This document shows, piece after piece, positions 1-8,986 of a stretch of DNA of 64,000 bases. Both the position numbers and the translations under genes were made by a program. Numbering within the stretch: position 1 is the stretch's first letter; every line of letters begins with the position of its first letter. The notes below the pieces were generated by a model that ran no database searches, was not told where the DNA came from, and saw only the letters and a list, made by a program, of their open reading frames with translations. The stretch comes from Polyangiaceae bacterium (lineage in GTDB: Bacteria > Myxococcota_A > Polyangia > Polyangiales > Polyangiaceae). The DNA is taken from the NCBI GenBank assembly GCA_009780955.1, contig WQZB01000015.1, forward strand, positions 1-64,000, read 5' to 3'.

Positions 1-57
1 AGCCCGAAATCCGTGGCTCACGCTCCGCTTCTATTCGAGAGCCACGGCCTTCGGGCT
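1..57. repeat. long imperfect stem-loop at the window edge
   Basis: Bases 1-8 (AGCCCGAA) pair with 50-57 (TTCGGGCT), and 11-19 (CCGTGGCTC) pair with 39-47 (GAGCCACGG). This leaves a loop of about 19 nt. There is no T-run after either arm, so it is not a textbook intrinsic terminator. It could close a transcription unit lying left of the window. Confidence 0.5.
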
Positions 58-136
58 CAACGGAGCGCGACGTGTGCGCATCGCCTTGGATTTTCAAATT
101 CAGCGCAACTGAGTTGCGCTGTAGTAGACACCGAGC

Positions 137-544
137 ATGGCGGGTAAAACGCGGTGGCGCAAAGTACGTGAGCCACATGCAATGTTCGCATGCGGGCTCG
201 CCGCGCTTGTCGCGATGATCGCGCTGGGCGCGTGCGGAACCGACCCTGTCGGCGTTGAATCGTGCCGGACCATCGAGCAGGCGCGATGCGAGAATGCACC
301 ACGCTGCGGCATCGACTTGACCTACCCCGTGCATCGCGGCGACGACGTTAGCGAATGCATTCGCTACTACCACGATGCGTGCCTCCACGGCTTGGTGGCC
401 TCGGTCGATCCAGGGCAGACGATCGTTCAAGTGTGCGTCGACGCCATCAACAACGGCGATTGCAAGGTCGTTACGAATCCTGAAACAGTGCCAGCCTGCG
501 CGTTTCTCAATGCGGGCAATGCGAGTACCACGGACGGTTCATGA
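137..544 (+). CDS. small cysteine-rich lipoprotein, function unknown
   Basis: A 135-residue protein. A basic N-terminus (KTRWRKVRE) is followed by a hydrophobic stretch and a lipobox ending LGAC at about residue 33, so it should be exported and lipidated. The mature part is only about 100 residues and holds seven or more cysteines, which suggests a disulfide-stabilised periplasmic or surface domain. An internal ATG at 182 would give a shorter, more typical signal peptide and is equally plausible. The gene converges on the metallopeptidase gene with a gap of about 14 bp. I recognise no family. Small Cys-rich lipoproteins of this kind are common in myxobacteria (general knowledge). Confidence 0.65.
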   Translation: MAGKTRWRKVREPHAMFACGLAALVAMIALGACGTDPVGVESCRTIEQARCENAPRCGIDLTYPVHRGDDVSECIRYYHDACLHGLVASVDPGQTIVQVCVDAINNGDCKVVTNPETVPACAFLNAGNASTTDGS

Positions 545-558
545 GTCGGCCCTCTTCC

Positions 559-1992
559 TTATCTGCAGAATGGCGGAGGGTTCGAACAGGTGTTGGCAAG
601 GTACGGCGCCGGCTGGCGAGCGCAGTAGAAGTCGATCGCTTGGTCGCAGTCGACCGGACAGGCCAGGCAGCAGCCGAACTTCGACTCGCCGAGATCCGAA
701 CCGTCGCAGCTCTTCGTCACGATTGACTCGCATGCCAAGCATGGCCCTGATATACAGGCGAGGCCGCTGTGGCAGACCCCCGGAGGGGTGGAAGAGTCGC
801 AGTCGCCATCTTTCAGCTCCTCTTTGTAACCGCAGGCCTTCTTGCGGTCGACGTTGTCGGCGCACCTGTCACAATCCACGCTGCTATTTTCCGGTGCGCC
901 TTTCCCAGAGTGCGAACAGCCTGCACAGTAGCGCGCACACGAGTAAACCGCGTCCACGCCGTCATCGTGATTTGGTCCCGCCCTCTCACCGGCGAGGTGT
1001 AGGACCTCGTGAAGCACATCGTCACATAGCTCTATATCGCCGTCACTAGCAATGAAGTCAGGGTTGAAATTGATCCGCTGCCGCGTGTCGGGTGCGATGC
1101 ACTTGCGGTTAGGAGCGCATGGGTATGTAAACGCGATGTCACTGCACCCTGCCGGAATACCGCAGCTGATGTCAAAGGCTTCGCCCTTCACGAGAAACTT
1201 CATCACATTCTCGCTAAGCCTGCGGTTGACATCGTAAAGGCAAGTAGCCGCACGATTGAAGGCGCAGTCTAACGCGTTGGCGAGCTTTGCTGCCTGATCC
1301 GCGGTACAGTTTCCGTCTGAATTCAACGGATCAAAACTGGTGCTAATTTGAGCACCGCCAGGACCTAACATCGGGTATCCGGAAGCAGGCCGCACGTCGT
1401 TGAGGCATGGATCCAATGGAGATGGAATAGGTGGTTCGCCTACGGATTGCACCATGGGCTCGGTGAATGTTTCGACGACCGCGTATTCTCCGCTTCCATT
1501 CTCGTCGTATTCGACTGTGCCGTGCACCTGGCCCGCGGCGACGTCGAAGTCCAGCGTCGTGCGCCACTCGGGGTAGTGATCGCCGTCGCGATCCTCGAGC
1601 CGCACTTCGCGGTTCGCTTCGTAGGTGCCGTGGATCTCGATGTCTGCGTAGCCGTCGCCGTTACTGTCATAGGCGAGCTCGGTGTCACCGTTGGGATGGG
1701 TCGTCGATATGTAGATCAGGTTCTCGTCGGGATCGGTCACCTCCACCGTCACGGTGCCATCGTCCGCGACCGTCCGCTGAAACTCGGCGACACCATCGCC
1801 GTTGAAGTCGACCGCGACACCTTTTCGTGCCTGTTCGACTTTGTCGAGCAGCGCCTTCATTTCGGGCGAAGGTTCGTAGGAACTCGATGTGGTGCTGCTC
1901 CCACCACCGCCACCGCTCCCACCACCCCCGCAGTCGGTGTTGCACATCGCGATCGCGAAGCACGCGAAGACTGCTGCCGTGATTTTCGACAT
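559..1992 (-). CDS. secreted HExxH metallopeptidase-like protein with calcium-loop-like repeats
   Basis: A 477-residue protein with an N-terminal export signal (MSKITAAVFACFAIAM) followed by Cys and a Gly/Ser linker, possibly a lipoprotein. Residues about 60-145 contain three D-x-N/D-G-D loops (near 62, 109 and 134) that resemble EF-hand/dockerin or VCBS-type Ca sites. A zincin signature lies at H328-E329-x-x-H332, followed by LAGE and another His at 342, reminiscent of metzincins. The C-terminal ~130 residues are very rich in Cys, probably a disulfide-bonded domain. I infer a Ca-stabilised, zinc-dependent extracellular protease; the substrate cannot be told. It has its own start at 1992, 88 bp after the metallophosphoesterase stop. 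I do not recognise the exact family. Confidence 0.75.
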   Translation of the reverse strand: MSKITAAVFACFAIAMCNTDCGGGGSGGGGGSSTTSSSYEPSPEMKALLDKVEQARKGVAVDFNGDGVAEFQRTVADDGTVTVEVTDPDENLIYISTTHPNGDTELAYDSNGDGYADIEIHGTYEANREVRLEDRDGDHYPEWRTTLDFDVAAGQVHGTVEYDENGSGEYAVVETFTEPMVQSVGEPPIPSPLDPCLNDVRPASGYPMLGPGGAQISTSFDPLNSDGNCTADQAAKLANALDCAFNRAATCLYDVNRRLSENVMKFLVKGEAFDISCGIPAGCSDIAFTYPCAPNRKCIAPDTRQRINFNPDFIASDGDIELCDDVLHEVLHLAGERAGPNHDDGVDAVYSCARYCAGCSHSGKGAPENSSVDCDRCADNVDRKKACGYKEELKDGDCDSSTPPGVCHSGLACISGPCLACESIVTKSCDGSDLGESKFGCCLACPVDCDQAIDFYCARQPAPYLANTCSNPPPFCR

Positions 1993-2080
1993 CTGGATCT
2001 CCCTATTGGCAGATGGTGGGCGCTTGCACCCAGGGCCTCAATGAACCCTGGGCAGTGCGGTAATTTACACCGGGGACGGA

Positions 2081-3313
2081 TCATAAGTCATCGTCCACAT
2101 CGCCAACCGTCGCCAAATCCACCACCGAGTCGACAAGCCCTTCCACGGTCGACGACGGCGGATCCTCGTCTTGCGCAATGCCAAAATTCGGAACGCGCAC
2201 GCGTGCAGCATGCATGTGTTCGCCGAGCTCGATGCGCCAAAAGGATGGATCGTCGCCGCTACGGCAGCCGAGCGTTAGCGAAGGCGAAGCAAGAATCGTG
2301 AAGTTCGTTCCTGCTGGTTGACGCTGCTCGCTCACGTGCCTGTGCCCGTGAAGCACTGCGGTCACGCCAAGCTCGTCGAAGATCTCGGCAGCCTGCTGGG
2401 CATCGTCGAGACGCATGCCGATTTCGCTTGGCGGGCGACGACCAACGCCGTGAGGCAGTGGCACGACGTGGTGATGAAGGAGCACAAGGCGATGCCTTGC
2501 CGCGCGAAACTCGCGGCTCTTTCCGATTTCACGAAGGTAGGTGAATTGCTCAGGCCCAATGGCACCGTTGTGGCGGAAAAACCGACGCTGAGGACGAGCG
2601 CACGAATTTAGCCCAATGAGCACGGTCTCTTTGTCGGGCAAGGGTTTGTACCACGCGCCCGACGCGTCGAGATCCATCCCAATGCGTGCCGCAAAGGCTT
2701 GCCACGCCGCGTGCTTCGAGGCGTGCGTTGGCCGCGGCCGCCCGCTGCCGCGCATGGGAAAAAGGTAAAGATCATGGTTTCCGGGAACGGCAAAAAGCAT
2801 CCCCTTGCGCTTCCACCTGTCGAACACTGACTCGACGAGTTCCCATCCAACACCGTCGTCGGTGATGTCGCCGGTAACGACAACCGCGTCGGCGTCTTCG
2901 ATGGCATTCGCAGCGCGCACGAGGCGCACATTGGAGTTACGCGGTGTTCCCTCGTACAAGTGCTTGAGCGCGGCTTCGGAGGGAACATTGCTTCCTAGTT
3001 GCGACGCCCTTCGCGCCTCGAGATGGCATGCCTTTGCGGCCGCGCGCTCGACCGGATCCACCACACCGCCACTTGCTTTGAGCGACGGCACCGAGTGCGT
3101 GTAGCCTTGAGGGTCGACCAGAACGATCTTCCCTCGACGCTTGCCGCGTTCGTGCAAAACACGCCAGCCTGCTTCTTCCCACACGACCTCGAGTTTCGCA
3201 TCGCTATCGATCGCAATACGCGCGCTGCGCTTCACCACACGCAGGCGGTCGTGAAACGTATCGCCAAACTCGGAGATATGAAAATCCGAGACGTGCGCGA
3301 CGATGAAACTCAC
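2081..3313 (-). CDS. calcineurin-like metallophosphoesterase
   Basis: A 410-residue protein with the ordered motifs of the calcineurin-like phosphoesterase superfamily. They are D10-x-H12 (HVSDFHIS), GDITDDG, GNHD, a histidine cluster LLHHHV and C-terminal GHRHV, which together bind a dinuclear metal centre. It probably hydrolyses a phosphomonoester or phosphodiester; cyclic nucleotide and nucleotide-sugar substrates are possible and the sequence does not decide. I chose the GTG start at 3313 because it lies one base after the upstream lipoprotein's TGA and leaves the motif SFIVAHVSDFH near the N-terminus. A longer reading frame overlaps the neighbour without homologous-looking sequence. It is probably translationally coupled to the lipoprotein gene. 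Confidence 0.88.
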   Translation of the reverse strand: MSFIVAHVSDFHISEFGDTFHDRLRVVKRSARIAIDSDAKLEVVWEEAGWRVLHERGKRRGKIVLVDPQGYTHSVPSLKASGGVVDPVERAAAKACHLEARRASQLGSNVPSEAALKHLYEGTPRNSNVRLVRAANAIEDADAVVVTGDITDDGVGWELVESVFDRWKRKGMLFAVPGNHDLYLFPMRGSGRPRPTHASKHAAWQAFAARIGMDLDASGAWYKPLPDKETVLIGLNSCARPQRRFFRHNGAIGPEQFTYLREIGKSREFRAARHRLVLLHHHVVPLPHGVGRRPPSEIGMRLDDAQQAAEIFDELGVTAVLHGHRHVSEQRQPAGTNFTILASPSLTLGCRSGDDPSFWRIELGEHMHAARVRVPNFGIAQDEDPPSSTVEGLVDSVVDLATVGDVDDDL

Positions 3314-3314
3314 G

Positions 3315-3794
3315 TCACATGCCAGCGAGGATCTTGAACGACTCGCCTTCGGGCACGAGCTCGAGGCGATTGTCGGCAACGGTGTGCTTCCACTCTTCGC
3401 CCTTCAAGCCAGGGATGCGATAGCTTGCCGTGTAGCTAAACTCGACAAAAACTTTCTTGGTTTCGTCTTTGGCAATGCGCCGGTAGCGGATTTCGTAGCG
3501 GATAGCCTGCGTTTTCACGAACGTGGTGGTGAGGTAGCTTTTGAGGCCATCGTAGTCGAGATCGTCTTCGGGGTTCGTGTTGCCTCCGTCTTCGAAGTAG
3601 CGAAGGCTTGCCATCTTCAGCAGACGCCCGATGTTTTTTTCTTCAACGGCCTTTCGGTAGTCTTCGCAGAACGAGATCACCTTACGGTTGTCGCTCGTGT
3701 CTTCCACGTCGGTGTTGGGAATGTACGACTTCGAGCAGCCGATAGCGCCAAGCCAAACGACCAGCAGCATGGCAAAAAGAAAAAATTTGTGCAT
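3315..3794 (-). CDS. lipoprotein, SnoaL/NTF2-like fold possible
   Basis: A 159-residue protein from the ATG at 3794. The signal peptide MHKFFLFAMLLVVW leads to lipobox LGAIGC. The mature protein is charged and short (about 140 residues). The pattern 'FCEDYRKAVEEKNIGRLLKMAS' reads like the first helices of an NTF2/SnoaL-type fold, where a cone-shaped domain follows 'yr.A.e.kd...l..l.S'. That fold assignment is inference. Upstream in-frame ATGs (3842, 3818) would add residues before the signal peptide and are unlikely. The next gene starts one base after its stop, so the two are co-translated. No enzymatic motif is visible. Confidence 0.7.
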   Translation of the reverse strand: MHKFFLFAMLLVVWLGAIGCSKSYIPNTDVEDTSDNRKVISFCEDYRKAVEEKNIGRLLKMASLRYFEDGGNTNPEDDLDYDGLKSYLTTTFVKTQAIRYEIRYRRIAKDETKKVFVEFSYTASYRIPGLKGEEWKHTVADNRLELVPEGESFKILAGM

Positions 3795-3842
3795 CGCGCG
3801 CCCCAACACCGTTTCCATCACACCAATTCCAGCACGGCCCAA

Positions 3843-3881
3843 TTAGCACTACTGCCGGGAATTCCCAGGCAGTAGTGCTAA
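3843..3881. terminator. strong stem-loop at the 3' end of the ketosynthase operon
   Basis: A 14-bp perfect stem (TTAGCACTACTGCC at 3843-3856, its complement at 3868-3881) encloses a loop that is itself palindromic (GGGAATTCCC). The stem includes the TAG of the ketosynthase gene. No clear T-tract follows on the minus strand, so it may act as an mRNA 3'-end stabiliser or a Rho-assisted terminator. Confidence 0.5.
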
Positions 3882-5911
3882 CGAACTCGCGGGAGCGACA
3901 AGAACCGTGCATAGGCGCGGATCCCCCACGGCGTTACAACCGACAGCTCCAAGGGCCCACGAGCCGCGACATCGGCTGCACGCCGCGCTTCATTCTGCGC
4001 TTCATGGTGCCAAGGCACCCGGGCGAGAGGCAACAGCGCGCGGTGCGCGTCCATCGCGGAGGGAGCAGGGAGCGGGCCCGTTCGGTCGCTTTTTTCGAGG
4101 CGAACAGAGCACTCGACGAGTTCGCCAGCAAGCGGGGTTGCGGCAACCATGAGCGCGACGGCGCCGGGTACCGTGTCAGGGGCTACATGGCGCGATAAGT
4201 CACCTGCTTCGTCTGCCGCAACCACGATGATTCGATCGGCCGTGCCCGTGCGCACGAGATCAGCGGCAACGCTAAGCGCTTCGATACCGCCGTGCGGACC
4301 ACCACCAACAGCAAAAGCAGGTCCATTGAGCCCGAACGCCACCGCGCACTCGCCAGCGGCAGCGTTCGGTGTCGTGTACGGGAAGCGTCGAGGCTCACCG
4401 CGATGCGCACCGGCCGAGCGAATGCGCTCCAGGTATTTTGCGTTCGTGTCGAACGTGGCAAGGCCGTGACCAACGATGATCCCAGCCCCTCGAATGCGCG
4501 GTTGCTCTCGCGCCGAAAGCGCCTCGTCGAGCAACGCTACGGCCGCCATGGTGAGACGAACGAGATTGTCGGAGCGCAGAATGCGATCCTCGGCGTAGCC
4601 CGTGCGAGCCGCGAGAACAGACGGGCTAACGAGATCGCCGCGAGCGCCATCGCCCGAAATGGCAACCGCACGCGAAACGTAGACCGGCCGATCGCGACGC
4701 TCCAGGCCGGTGCATAGGCTTTTGCCGACTGCATTCTTCGCAAGGACGAGCGCAGCGTTCGCGCCACCAAAGGCTGCAGACAGCTTGAGCGTGATCGCGG
4801 CCGACGAGGCTTCGGCGACATCGAGCACGCGAACGCCATCCATCACCGTGCCTTCACCCGCGGATGCGGGTGCCAAGCCTGTGCGCATCGCAAAAAGCGC
4901 GGACAGCGATTCGAGCGCACCGGCAGCTCCAAGTGTGTGACCAACCGATCCTTTGAGCGCGTGCACGGCCACGCGCGATCGATGCTCGCCAAGCACGGTG
5001 GCAAGCGCGCGCGCTTCGGAGGCGTCGTTGAACTCCGTCGCTGTCCCGTGCGCACTCACGAGGTCGACATCGGCTGCCACGACACCGCAAGAGCCAAGCG
5101 CTTGGGCTGCTGCGCGTGCAAGCCCGCCACCCGTTCGATCGGGCGCAGTCAGGTGTATCGCGTCGCACGATGCACCAAAGCCCGTCACCCATCCATACGT
5201 GCGCAGGTGTCGGTCGGCCGCGCAATTGGCAGAAGCGAGAGCCATCACTGCCGCGCCTTCACCAAGCACCAGGCCATCGCGGCCGACACGAAATGGATCG
5301 GGCTTGCCGTCGGCCGACGTTGCGCGCAGCACTTCGAAACCGGAAGCAACGAAAACGCTCACCGCATCGAAGCCGCCCGCAAGCACCACATCGCATGCGC
5401 CGGTTTCAAGCCACGCGTGGCCAAGCCCCACCGCGAGTGTACTCGATGCGCATGCGCCGAGAACGAGCGCAAATCGTGCGAACGAGCACGGGCGATGAGT
5501 AGCGAGCACGGGCCCGAGGTAGCTGCCTTCGATCCAACCGCTTGGCGGCGGATCCGCAGTACTTGCAAAAGTCTCCTCGAAACGGCGCATTCCTCCGCTC
5601 GAAGTGCCGAGCACGAGACCCATGCGCACCTGGCTAAGGTCCGGCATGATCTCGCCGAGATCACGGACGCATGCATCGAGCGCACGCTCCAGCAGCACCG
5701 TGGCCCGATCAGGCGCTGCAGGTAGTAGGGGCGTATGGCCATACGCCCCTACGCGTGCGCAAAACGGACGCGCAAGCTTCGCTTCCAAAAGCTCCGCGTC
5801 GCGCGCGATCGCGAGCGGCGCTCGATGTCCTTCGGGCACGCAACCAAGGGCCTCTTGCCCCTCGCCAAGTGCCGACACAGCTCCAAATGCCACCACCGCA
5901 CTCGCTGTCAT
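3878..5911 (-). CDS. beta-ketoacyl synthase with degenerate second ketosynthase half and inserted palindrome peptide
   Basis: A 677-residue protein. Residues 1 to about 400 form a complete ketosynthase with the Cys-His-His triad: C154 (GACASSTLA), H288 (SAHGTATEF) and H325 (KGSVGHTLG). Residues about 415-677 look like an N-terminal ketosynthase half in which the active-site Cys position reads GGGPHGG, so it cannot condense. A chain-length-factor-like or structural role is an inference. Residues 54-62 (VGAYGHTPL) are encoded exactly by an A-type palindrome at 5725-5752, in a loop before the conserved helix. The start ATG overlaps the lipoprotein TGA (ATGA), indicating translational coupling. 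With the ACP and second KS it resembles the KS set of aryl-polyene-type lipid clusters. Confidence 0.85.
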   Translation of the reverse strand: MTASAVVAFGAVSALGEGQEALGCVPEGHRAPLAIARDAELLEAKLARPFCARVGAYGHTPLLPAAPDRATVLLERALDACVRDLGEIMPDLSQVRMGLVLGTSSGGMRRFEETFASTADPPPSGWIEGSYLGPVLATHRPCSFARFALVLGACASSTLAVGLGHAWLETGACDVVLAGGFDAVSVFVASGFEVLRATSADGKPDPFRVGRDGLVLGEGAAVMALASANCAADRHLRTYGWVTGFGASCDAIHLTAPDRTGGGLARAAAQALGSCGVVAADVDLVSAHGTATEFNDASEARALATVLGEHRSRVAVHALKGSVGHTLGAAGALESLSALFAMRTGLAPASAGEGTVMDGVRVLDVAEASSAAITLKLSAAFGGANAALVLAKNAVGKSLCTGLERRDRPVYVSRAVAISGDGARGDLVSPSVLAARTGYAEDRILRSDNLVRLTMAAVALLDEALSAREQPRIRGAGIIVGHGLATFDTNAKYLERIRSAGAHRGEPRRFPYTTPNAAAGECAVAFGLNGPAFAVGGGPHGGIEALSVAADLVRTGTADRIIVVAADEAGDLSRHVAPDTVPGAVALMVAATPLAGELVECSVRLEKSDRTGPLPAPSAMDAHRALLPLARVPWHHEAQNEARRAADVAARGPLELSVVTPWGIRAYARFLSLPRVR
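5725..5752. repeat. A-type palindromic module inside the ketosynthase ORF
   Basis: A perfect 28-bp palindrome: arm GTAGGGGCG, core TATGGCCATA, arm CGCCCCTAC. It is read in frame as VGAYGHTPL by the ketosynthase gene. Identical copies lie at 12642, 33787, 57980 and 62400. Confidence 0.95.
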
Positions 5912-6750
5912 TGGGAGGCTCCTTGCGGCTCGTCAGGATCGTCGAACGCAGCAGGATCGGGCGGCGCAGGGGCAACGTCTTCGACCACCACGTCGACGAC
6001 GAGACCCGTACGCTCGTCGGTATATCTGCCACGCGCACCAGCACAAGGCTTTATCCGGCTTTCGACTTGAAAGCGGTCGAGTGTGCAGGGCAGCCACGAA
6101 ATGCGTTCGACATTTTCGCCTTCACGGCGAAGGGCAATGAGCTCGCTGCTGCCCGCGCGCACAGTCACGATCGCGCGATCGTCTTTGAGCAAAAACGATG
6201 TCTCGTCTGGACGCGAGTGCGCCGCGAGCAGCCGACCGCTTAGTGGCGAGAGAAACCACCAGCGAAAAAAACCTACAGGCAGGCCACGCGTGAGTTCTGG
6301 CAAAGTGGCTCCTCGCTTTTCGAGATGGATGGCCGGCACAGCGAAGCGAAATCGATCCTCTCTCACCCAAAGATCGAGCGCGGTCGTGCCTGCTGGGCCC
6401 AAGAGGATCATGCGCACCGTAGAGCCAGGGCTGATGGCCACGGCGCCACGTGCTTCGTAACTGCTTTTCGTGCGCGGATCGGTGATGCGAACGCGAACAT
6501 GCTCGACGTACGGCGTGCGCGGCAGCTCTGCGCGAAGGGCATTCAGGCGCGCACGCGAAAGGCTCCACGCGGGCGACGTTGCATCCAATGTATCCATGCC
6601 CATTCGCTGGTCTTGCCGCCCTTGTCTCGAAGGCGGCATCGGCGCAAGCGATCCCCAAACGCGATCCGCATAGACCGGAGGACCACAGCCAATGGCGCCT
6701 GGCACAAGCAACATCGCAAGCCTCGCCCAATGCACACCAGCCCGGCGCAC
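5908..6750 (-). CDS. outer-membrane lipoprotein of the ketosynthase cluster (LolB/DUF3261-like)
   Basis: About 280 residues from a GTG at 6750, four bases after the upstream KS stop. The ORF is open further upstream and an ATG at 6714 is an alternative. The signal peptide MLLVPGAIGC is a lipobox. The mature protein has the layout of a LolB-like half-barrel: 'RVRITDPRTKSSYEARGAVA', 'VRMILLGPAGTTALDLWVRE', then 'FRFAVPAIH' and 'PVGFFRWWFL'. LolA-like and DUF3261 lipoproteins accompany KS/ACP genes in aryl-polyene clusters (established), where they are thought to help move the lipid product to the outer membrane. The same role here is inference. It lies between two KS genes with coupling on both sides. 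Confidence 0.7.
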   Translation of the reverse strand: MRRAGVHWARLAMLLVPGAIGCGPPVYADRVWGSLAPMPPSRQGRQDQRMGMDTLDATSPAWSLSRARLNALRAELPRTPYVEHVRVRITDPRTKSSYEARGAVAISPGSTVRMILLGPAGTTALDLWVREDRFRFAVPAIHLEKRGATLPELTRGLPVGFFRWWFLSPLSGRLLAAHSRPDETSFLLKDDRAIVTVRAGSSELIALRREGENVERISWLPCTLDRFQVESRIKPCAGARGRYTDERTGLVVDVVVEDVAPAPPDPAAFDDPDEPQGASQ

Positions 6751-6754
6751 GCTC

Positions 6755-8986
6755 TCACCCGAGCGGCTCGCGAAGCAAGAGCGCGTAGCCCGAGCCCCGC
6801 GCACTGCCCACGCATAGCGCCGACGTTGCCTCGCCGCGGGCAATCATCGCGGAGGCCACGGCCACGGCAATGCCCCCAACAGCTTCATGCGAACCTGCAT
6901 GATCGCTGCAAACCACACGCGGACAACCTGCCCACGATGACCGTGCGATATACTCGTCGACCGCATCGTTCGGGGCTCCCACAACGACGACGCTGCCCGC
7001 CTCGGGCGGCCTCGCGAGTGTCCGCTGGCCAGGATTGGCTTCATCGCCTGCCCACGCAACCACGTCTTCGATTTCGGCAAGAATCGGCGAGCCGCTCGCG
7101 CGCGCTGCTTGTTCTGAAGAAAGCAAGATGGCTGCGGCTCCTTCGCGACGCGCCGTGGTCGCGCCCGAGGTGGGCGCCCCAAACAGCACACTAAGCACCT
7201 GTTCGACAATCACGCTTCGCTCCTCGACTGCCACCACGACCGCGCGATCCATTTCGCCGGCGCGTACGAGCTCGAAGCCGTGCGTCACCGCGCACTCGCC
7301 CGACGTTGCGAGATCGGCAACGACCATCGCAGGGCCTTTCAGACCCAAGTAGATGGAAACGTGACCCGCTGGTGAGCTCGGAACAAGGCTCGGAAAATCC
7401 GCGGGGCTTACCAGGCGCGGGCCCTTTTCGGCAAGGCGGCGCATGAACGCCGACGTTGCGTCGACGGCGCCGAAGGCCGAGCCAAGGATCACCCCTGCGT
7501 CCTCGGCAACAACCCCTGCAAGCGCCTTGCGTGCTACCACGGTGGCAATACGCGATGTCCGGTCGAGCCGCCGCGCGCGATCCGCGTCGAGCCCGCCAAG
7601 CACATCGGCGTCGATTGCCTCGCCAGAAGGCGGCAGCAGCGGCAGCCTCGATACTTCGACGCCGTCGAGCAATCCGGCCGGCGTGAGCGTGGCAACGCGG
7701 GTGATAACGACACGACGACGTGCAGGCTGCCACGGTACTTGACCGTTTGCCGAAACCGCTGCAAGCGCATGGCCGAACAGAAGCACGGAATCCATCCCAC
7801 CAAAGCCGAACGAGTTCGAAAGTGCGGCGCGGATCGTGCGTTTGCCTGCAGTGCGCACATGATGCAAGGAGCACGCTGGATCGGGATCGACGAGGCCGCC
7901 GGTGGGCGGCACTTCTCCCTTGTCGATCGACATCGCGGTGAGGGTCGCTTCAATGGCGCCGGCGGCTGCCAGCGTGTGGCCGATTTGCCCCTTGCAACTC
8001 GAGACGGGCACCCGCGACAGGTCATCGCCGAAAACGCGGGCAAGTGCCGTTGTTTCCATGGGATCATTGAGTGGGGTGCCGGTGCCGTGCGCGTTGACGT
8101 AGTCGATGTCGGCCACGGTGAAGCCGGCACGTGTGAGAGCCGCCTCGATGGCGCGAGCAGGTGCTTGCCCGGAAGCGTCGGGGTTGGTGATGTGGTGCGC
8201 CTCGGAACGCGATGCCCAACCGCGAAGCGTGCATATGACACGCGCACCCCTGGTTCGGGCAGCTTCGACGCGCTCGAGTACGAGAAAGCCGGCACCTTCG
8301 CCGAGCGTGAGACCCTTGCGGTTCTTGTCAAACGGCCGAGCACCATTGGGATCGAGTGCGGACAATGCATGGAAGCCGCTCATGGTCACCTTGCAGAGCG
8401 CGTCGGCCGCCCCGCACACCACTGCGTCAACGAGATCTAACTCGAGCCATGCCGCGCCAACGATGATCGCGTTCGATCCGCTCGAACATGCGCTCGACAG
8501 GGAGCGCACGCGAGCAAACGGTCCGAGCTCACGCGCGAGCCTGTCGGTGGGCGCGCTCAACGGATGACTCAGCATGCGACAGAGCGCTTGTTCGCGTATC
8601 ACCGGATCGACCGTGCCCTCAGGACGGATAAGCACCGAGAGAATCGACTCGGTTTCGAACATTCCAGCGGTTGACCCGCCCATGACGAGCCCTACGCGAA
8701 GGCCCGCCCATGGCACGCTCGTGCCCACTACATCGCGCGCGAGCCCGGCGCACTCGAGTGCTTCGCGCGCAGCAGCGAGACCGATCTCGCTCGTTCGCGA
8801 AATGTCACCACCGGTCTGACGCGAGACCACGCCAGCCACCTCGCCTACAATCCGTGAGCGGTAACCGTCGGCCGCAAAAAGTGAAATTTCACGAAAGGCC
8901 CGGTCGCCGCGAAGCAAACGCTCCCACGTCTCGACGGCCGATCCGCCGAGCGCCGTGACAGCCCCAAGCCCAGTGACGGCAATCAC
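6755..8986 (-). CDS. beta-ketoacyl synthase (FabF-type) with degenerate C-terminal ketosynthase half
   Basis: A 743-residue protein. Residues 1 to about 405 are a FabF/KASII-like ketosynthase with triad C167 (SSACSSGSN), H300 (NAHGTGTPLND) and H337 (CKGQIGHTLAAAG), and the usual 'ITGLGAVTALG'-type opening. From about residue 425 a second ketosynthase-like region follows (VITRVATLTPAG..., GVILGSAFGA, 'LKGPAMVVADLATSGE'). In it the Cys position is Ala/Thr, so it is catalytically dead. The domain order matches the other KS of this operon, so the two are paralogues that diverged after the fusion. GTG start, overlapping the ACP stop (GTGA). Probable role: decarboxylative condensation on the neighbouring ACP. 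Confidence 0.87.
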   Translation of the reverse strand: MIAVTGLGAVTALGGSAVETWERLLRGDRAFREISLFAADGYRSRIVGEVAGVVSRQTGGDISRTSEIGLAAAREALECAGLARDVVGTSVPWAGLRVGLVMGGSTAGMFETESILSVLIRPEGTVDPVIREQALCRMLSHPLSAPTDRLARELGPFARVRSLSSACSSGSNAIIVGAAWLELDLVDAVVCGAADALCKVTMSGFHALSALDPNGARPFDKNRKGLTLGEGAGFLVLERVEAARTRGARVICTLRGWASRSEAHHITNPDASGQAPARAIEAALTRAGFTVADIDYVNAHGTGTPLNDPMETTALARVFGDDLSRVPVSSCKGQIGHTLAAAGAIEATLTAMSIDKGEVPPTGGLVDPDPACSLHHVRTAGKRTIRAALSNSFGFGGMDSVLLFGHALAAVSANGQVPWQPARRRVVITRVATLTPAGLLDGVEVSRLPLLPPSGEAIDADVLGGLDADRARRLDRTSRIATVVARKALAGVVAEDAGVILGSAFGAVDATSAFMRRLAEKGPRLVSPADFPSLVPSSPAGHVSIYLGLKGPAMVVADLATSGECAVTHGFELVRAGEMDRAVVVAVEERSVIVEQVLSVLFGAPTSGATTARREGAAAILLSSEQAARASGSPILAEIEDVVAWAGDEANPGQRTLARPPEAGSVVVVGAPNDAVDEYIARSSWAGCPRVVCSDHAGSHEAVGGIAVAVASAMIARGEATSALCVGSARGSGYALLLREPLG

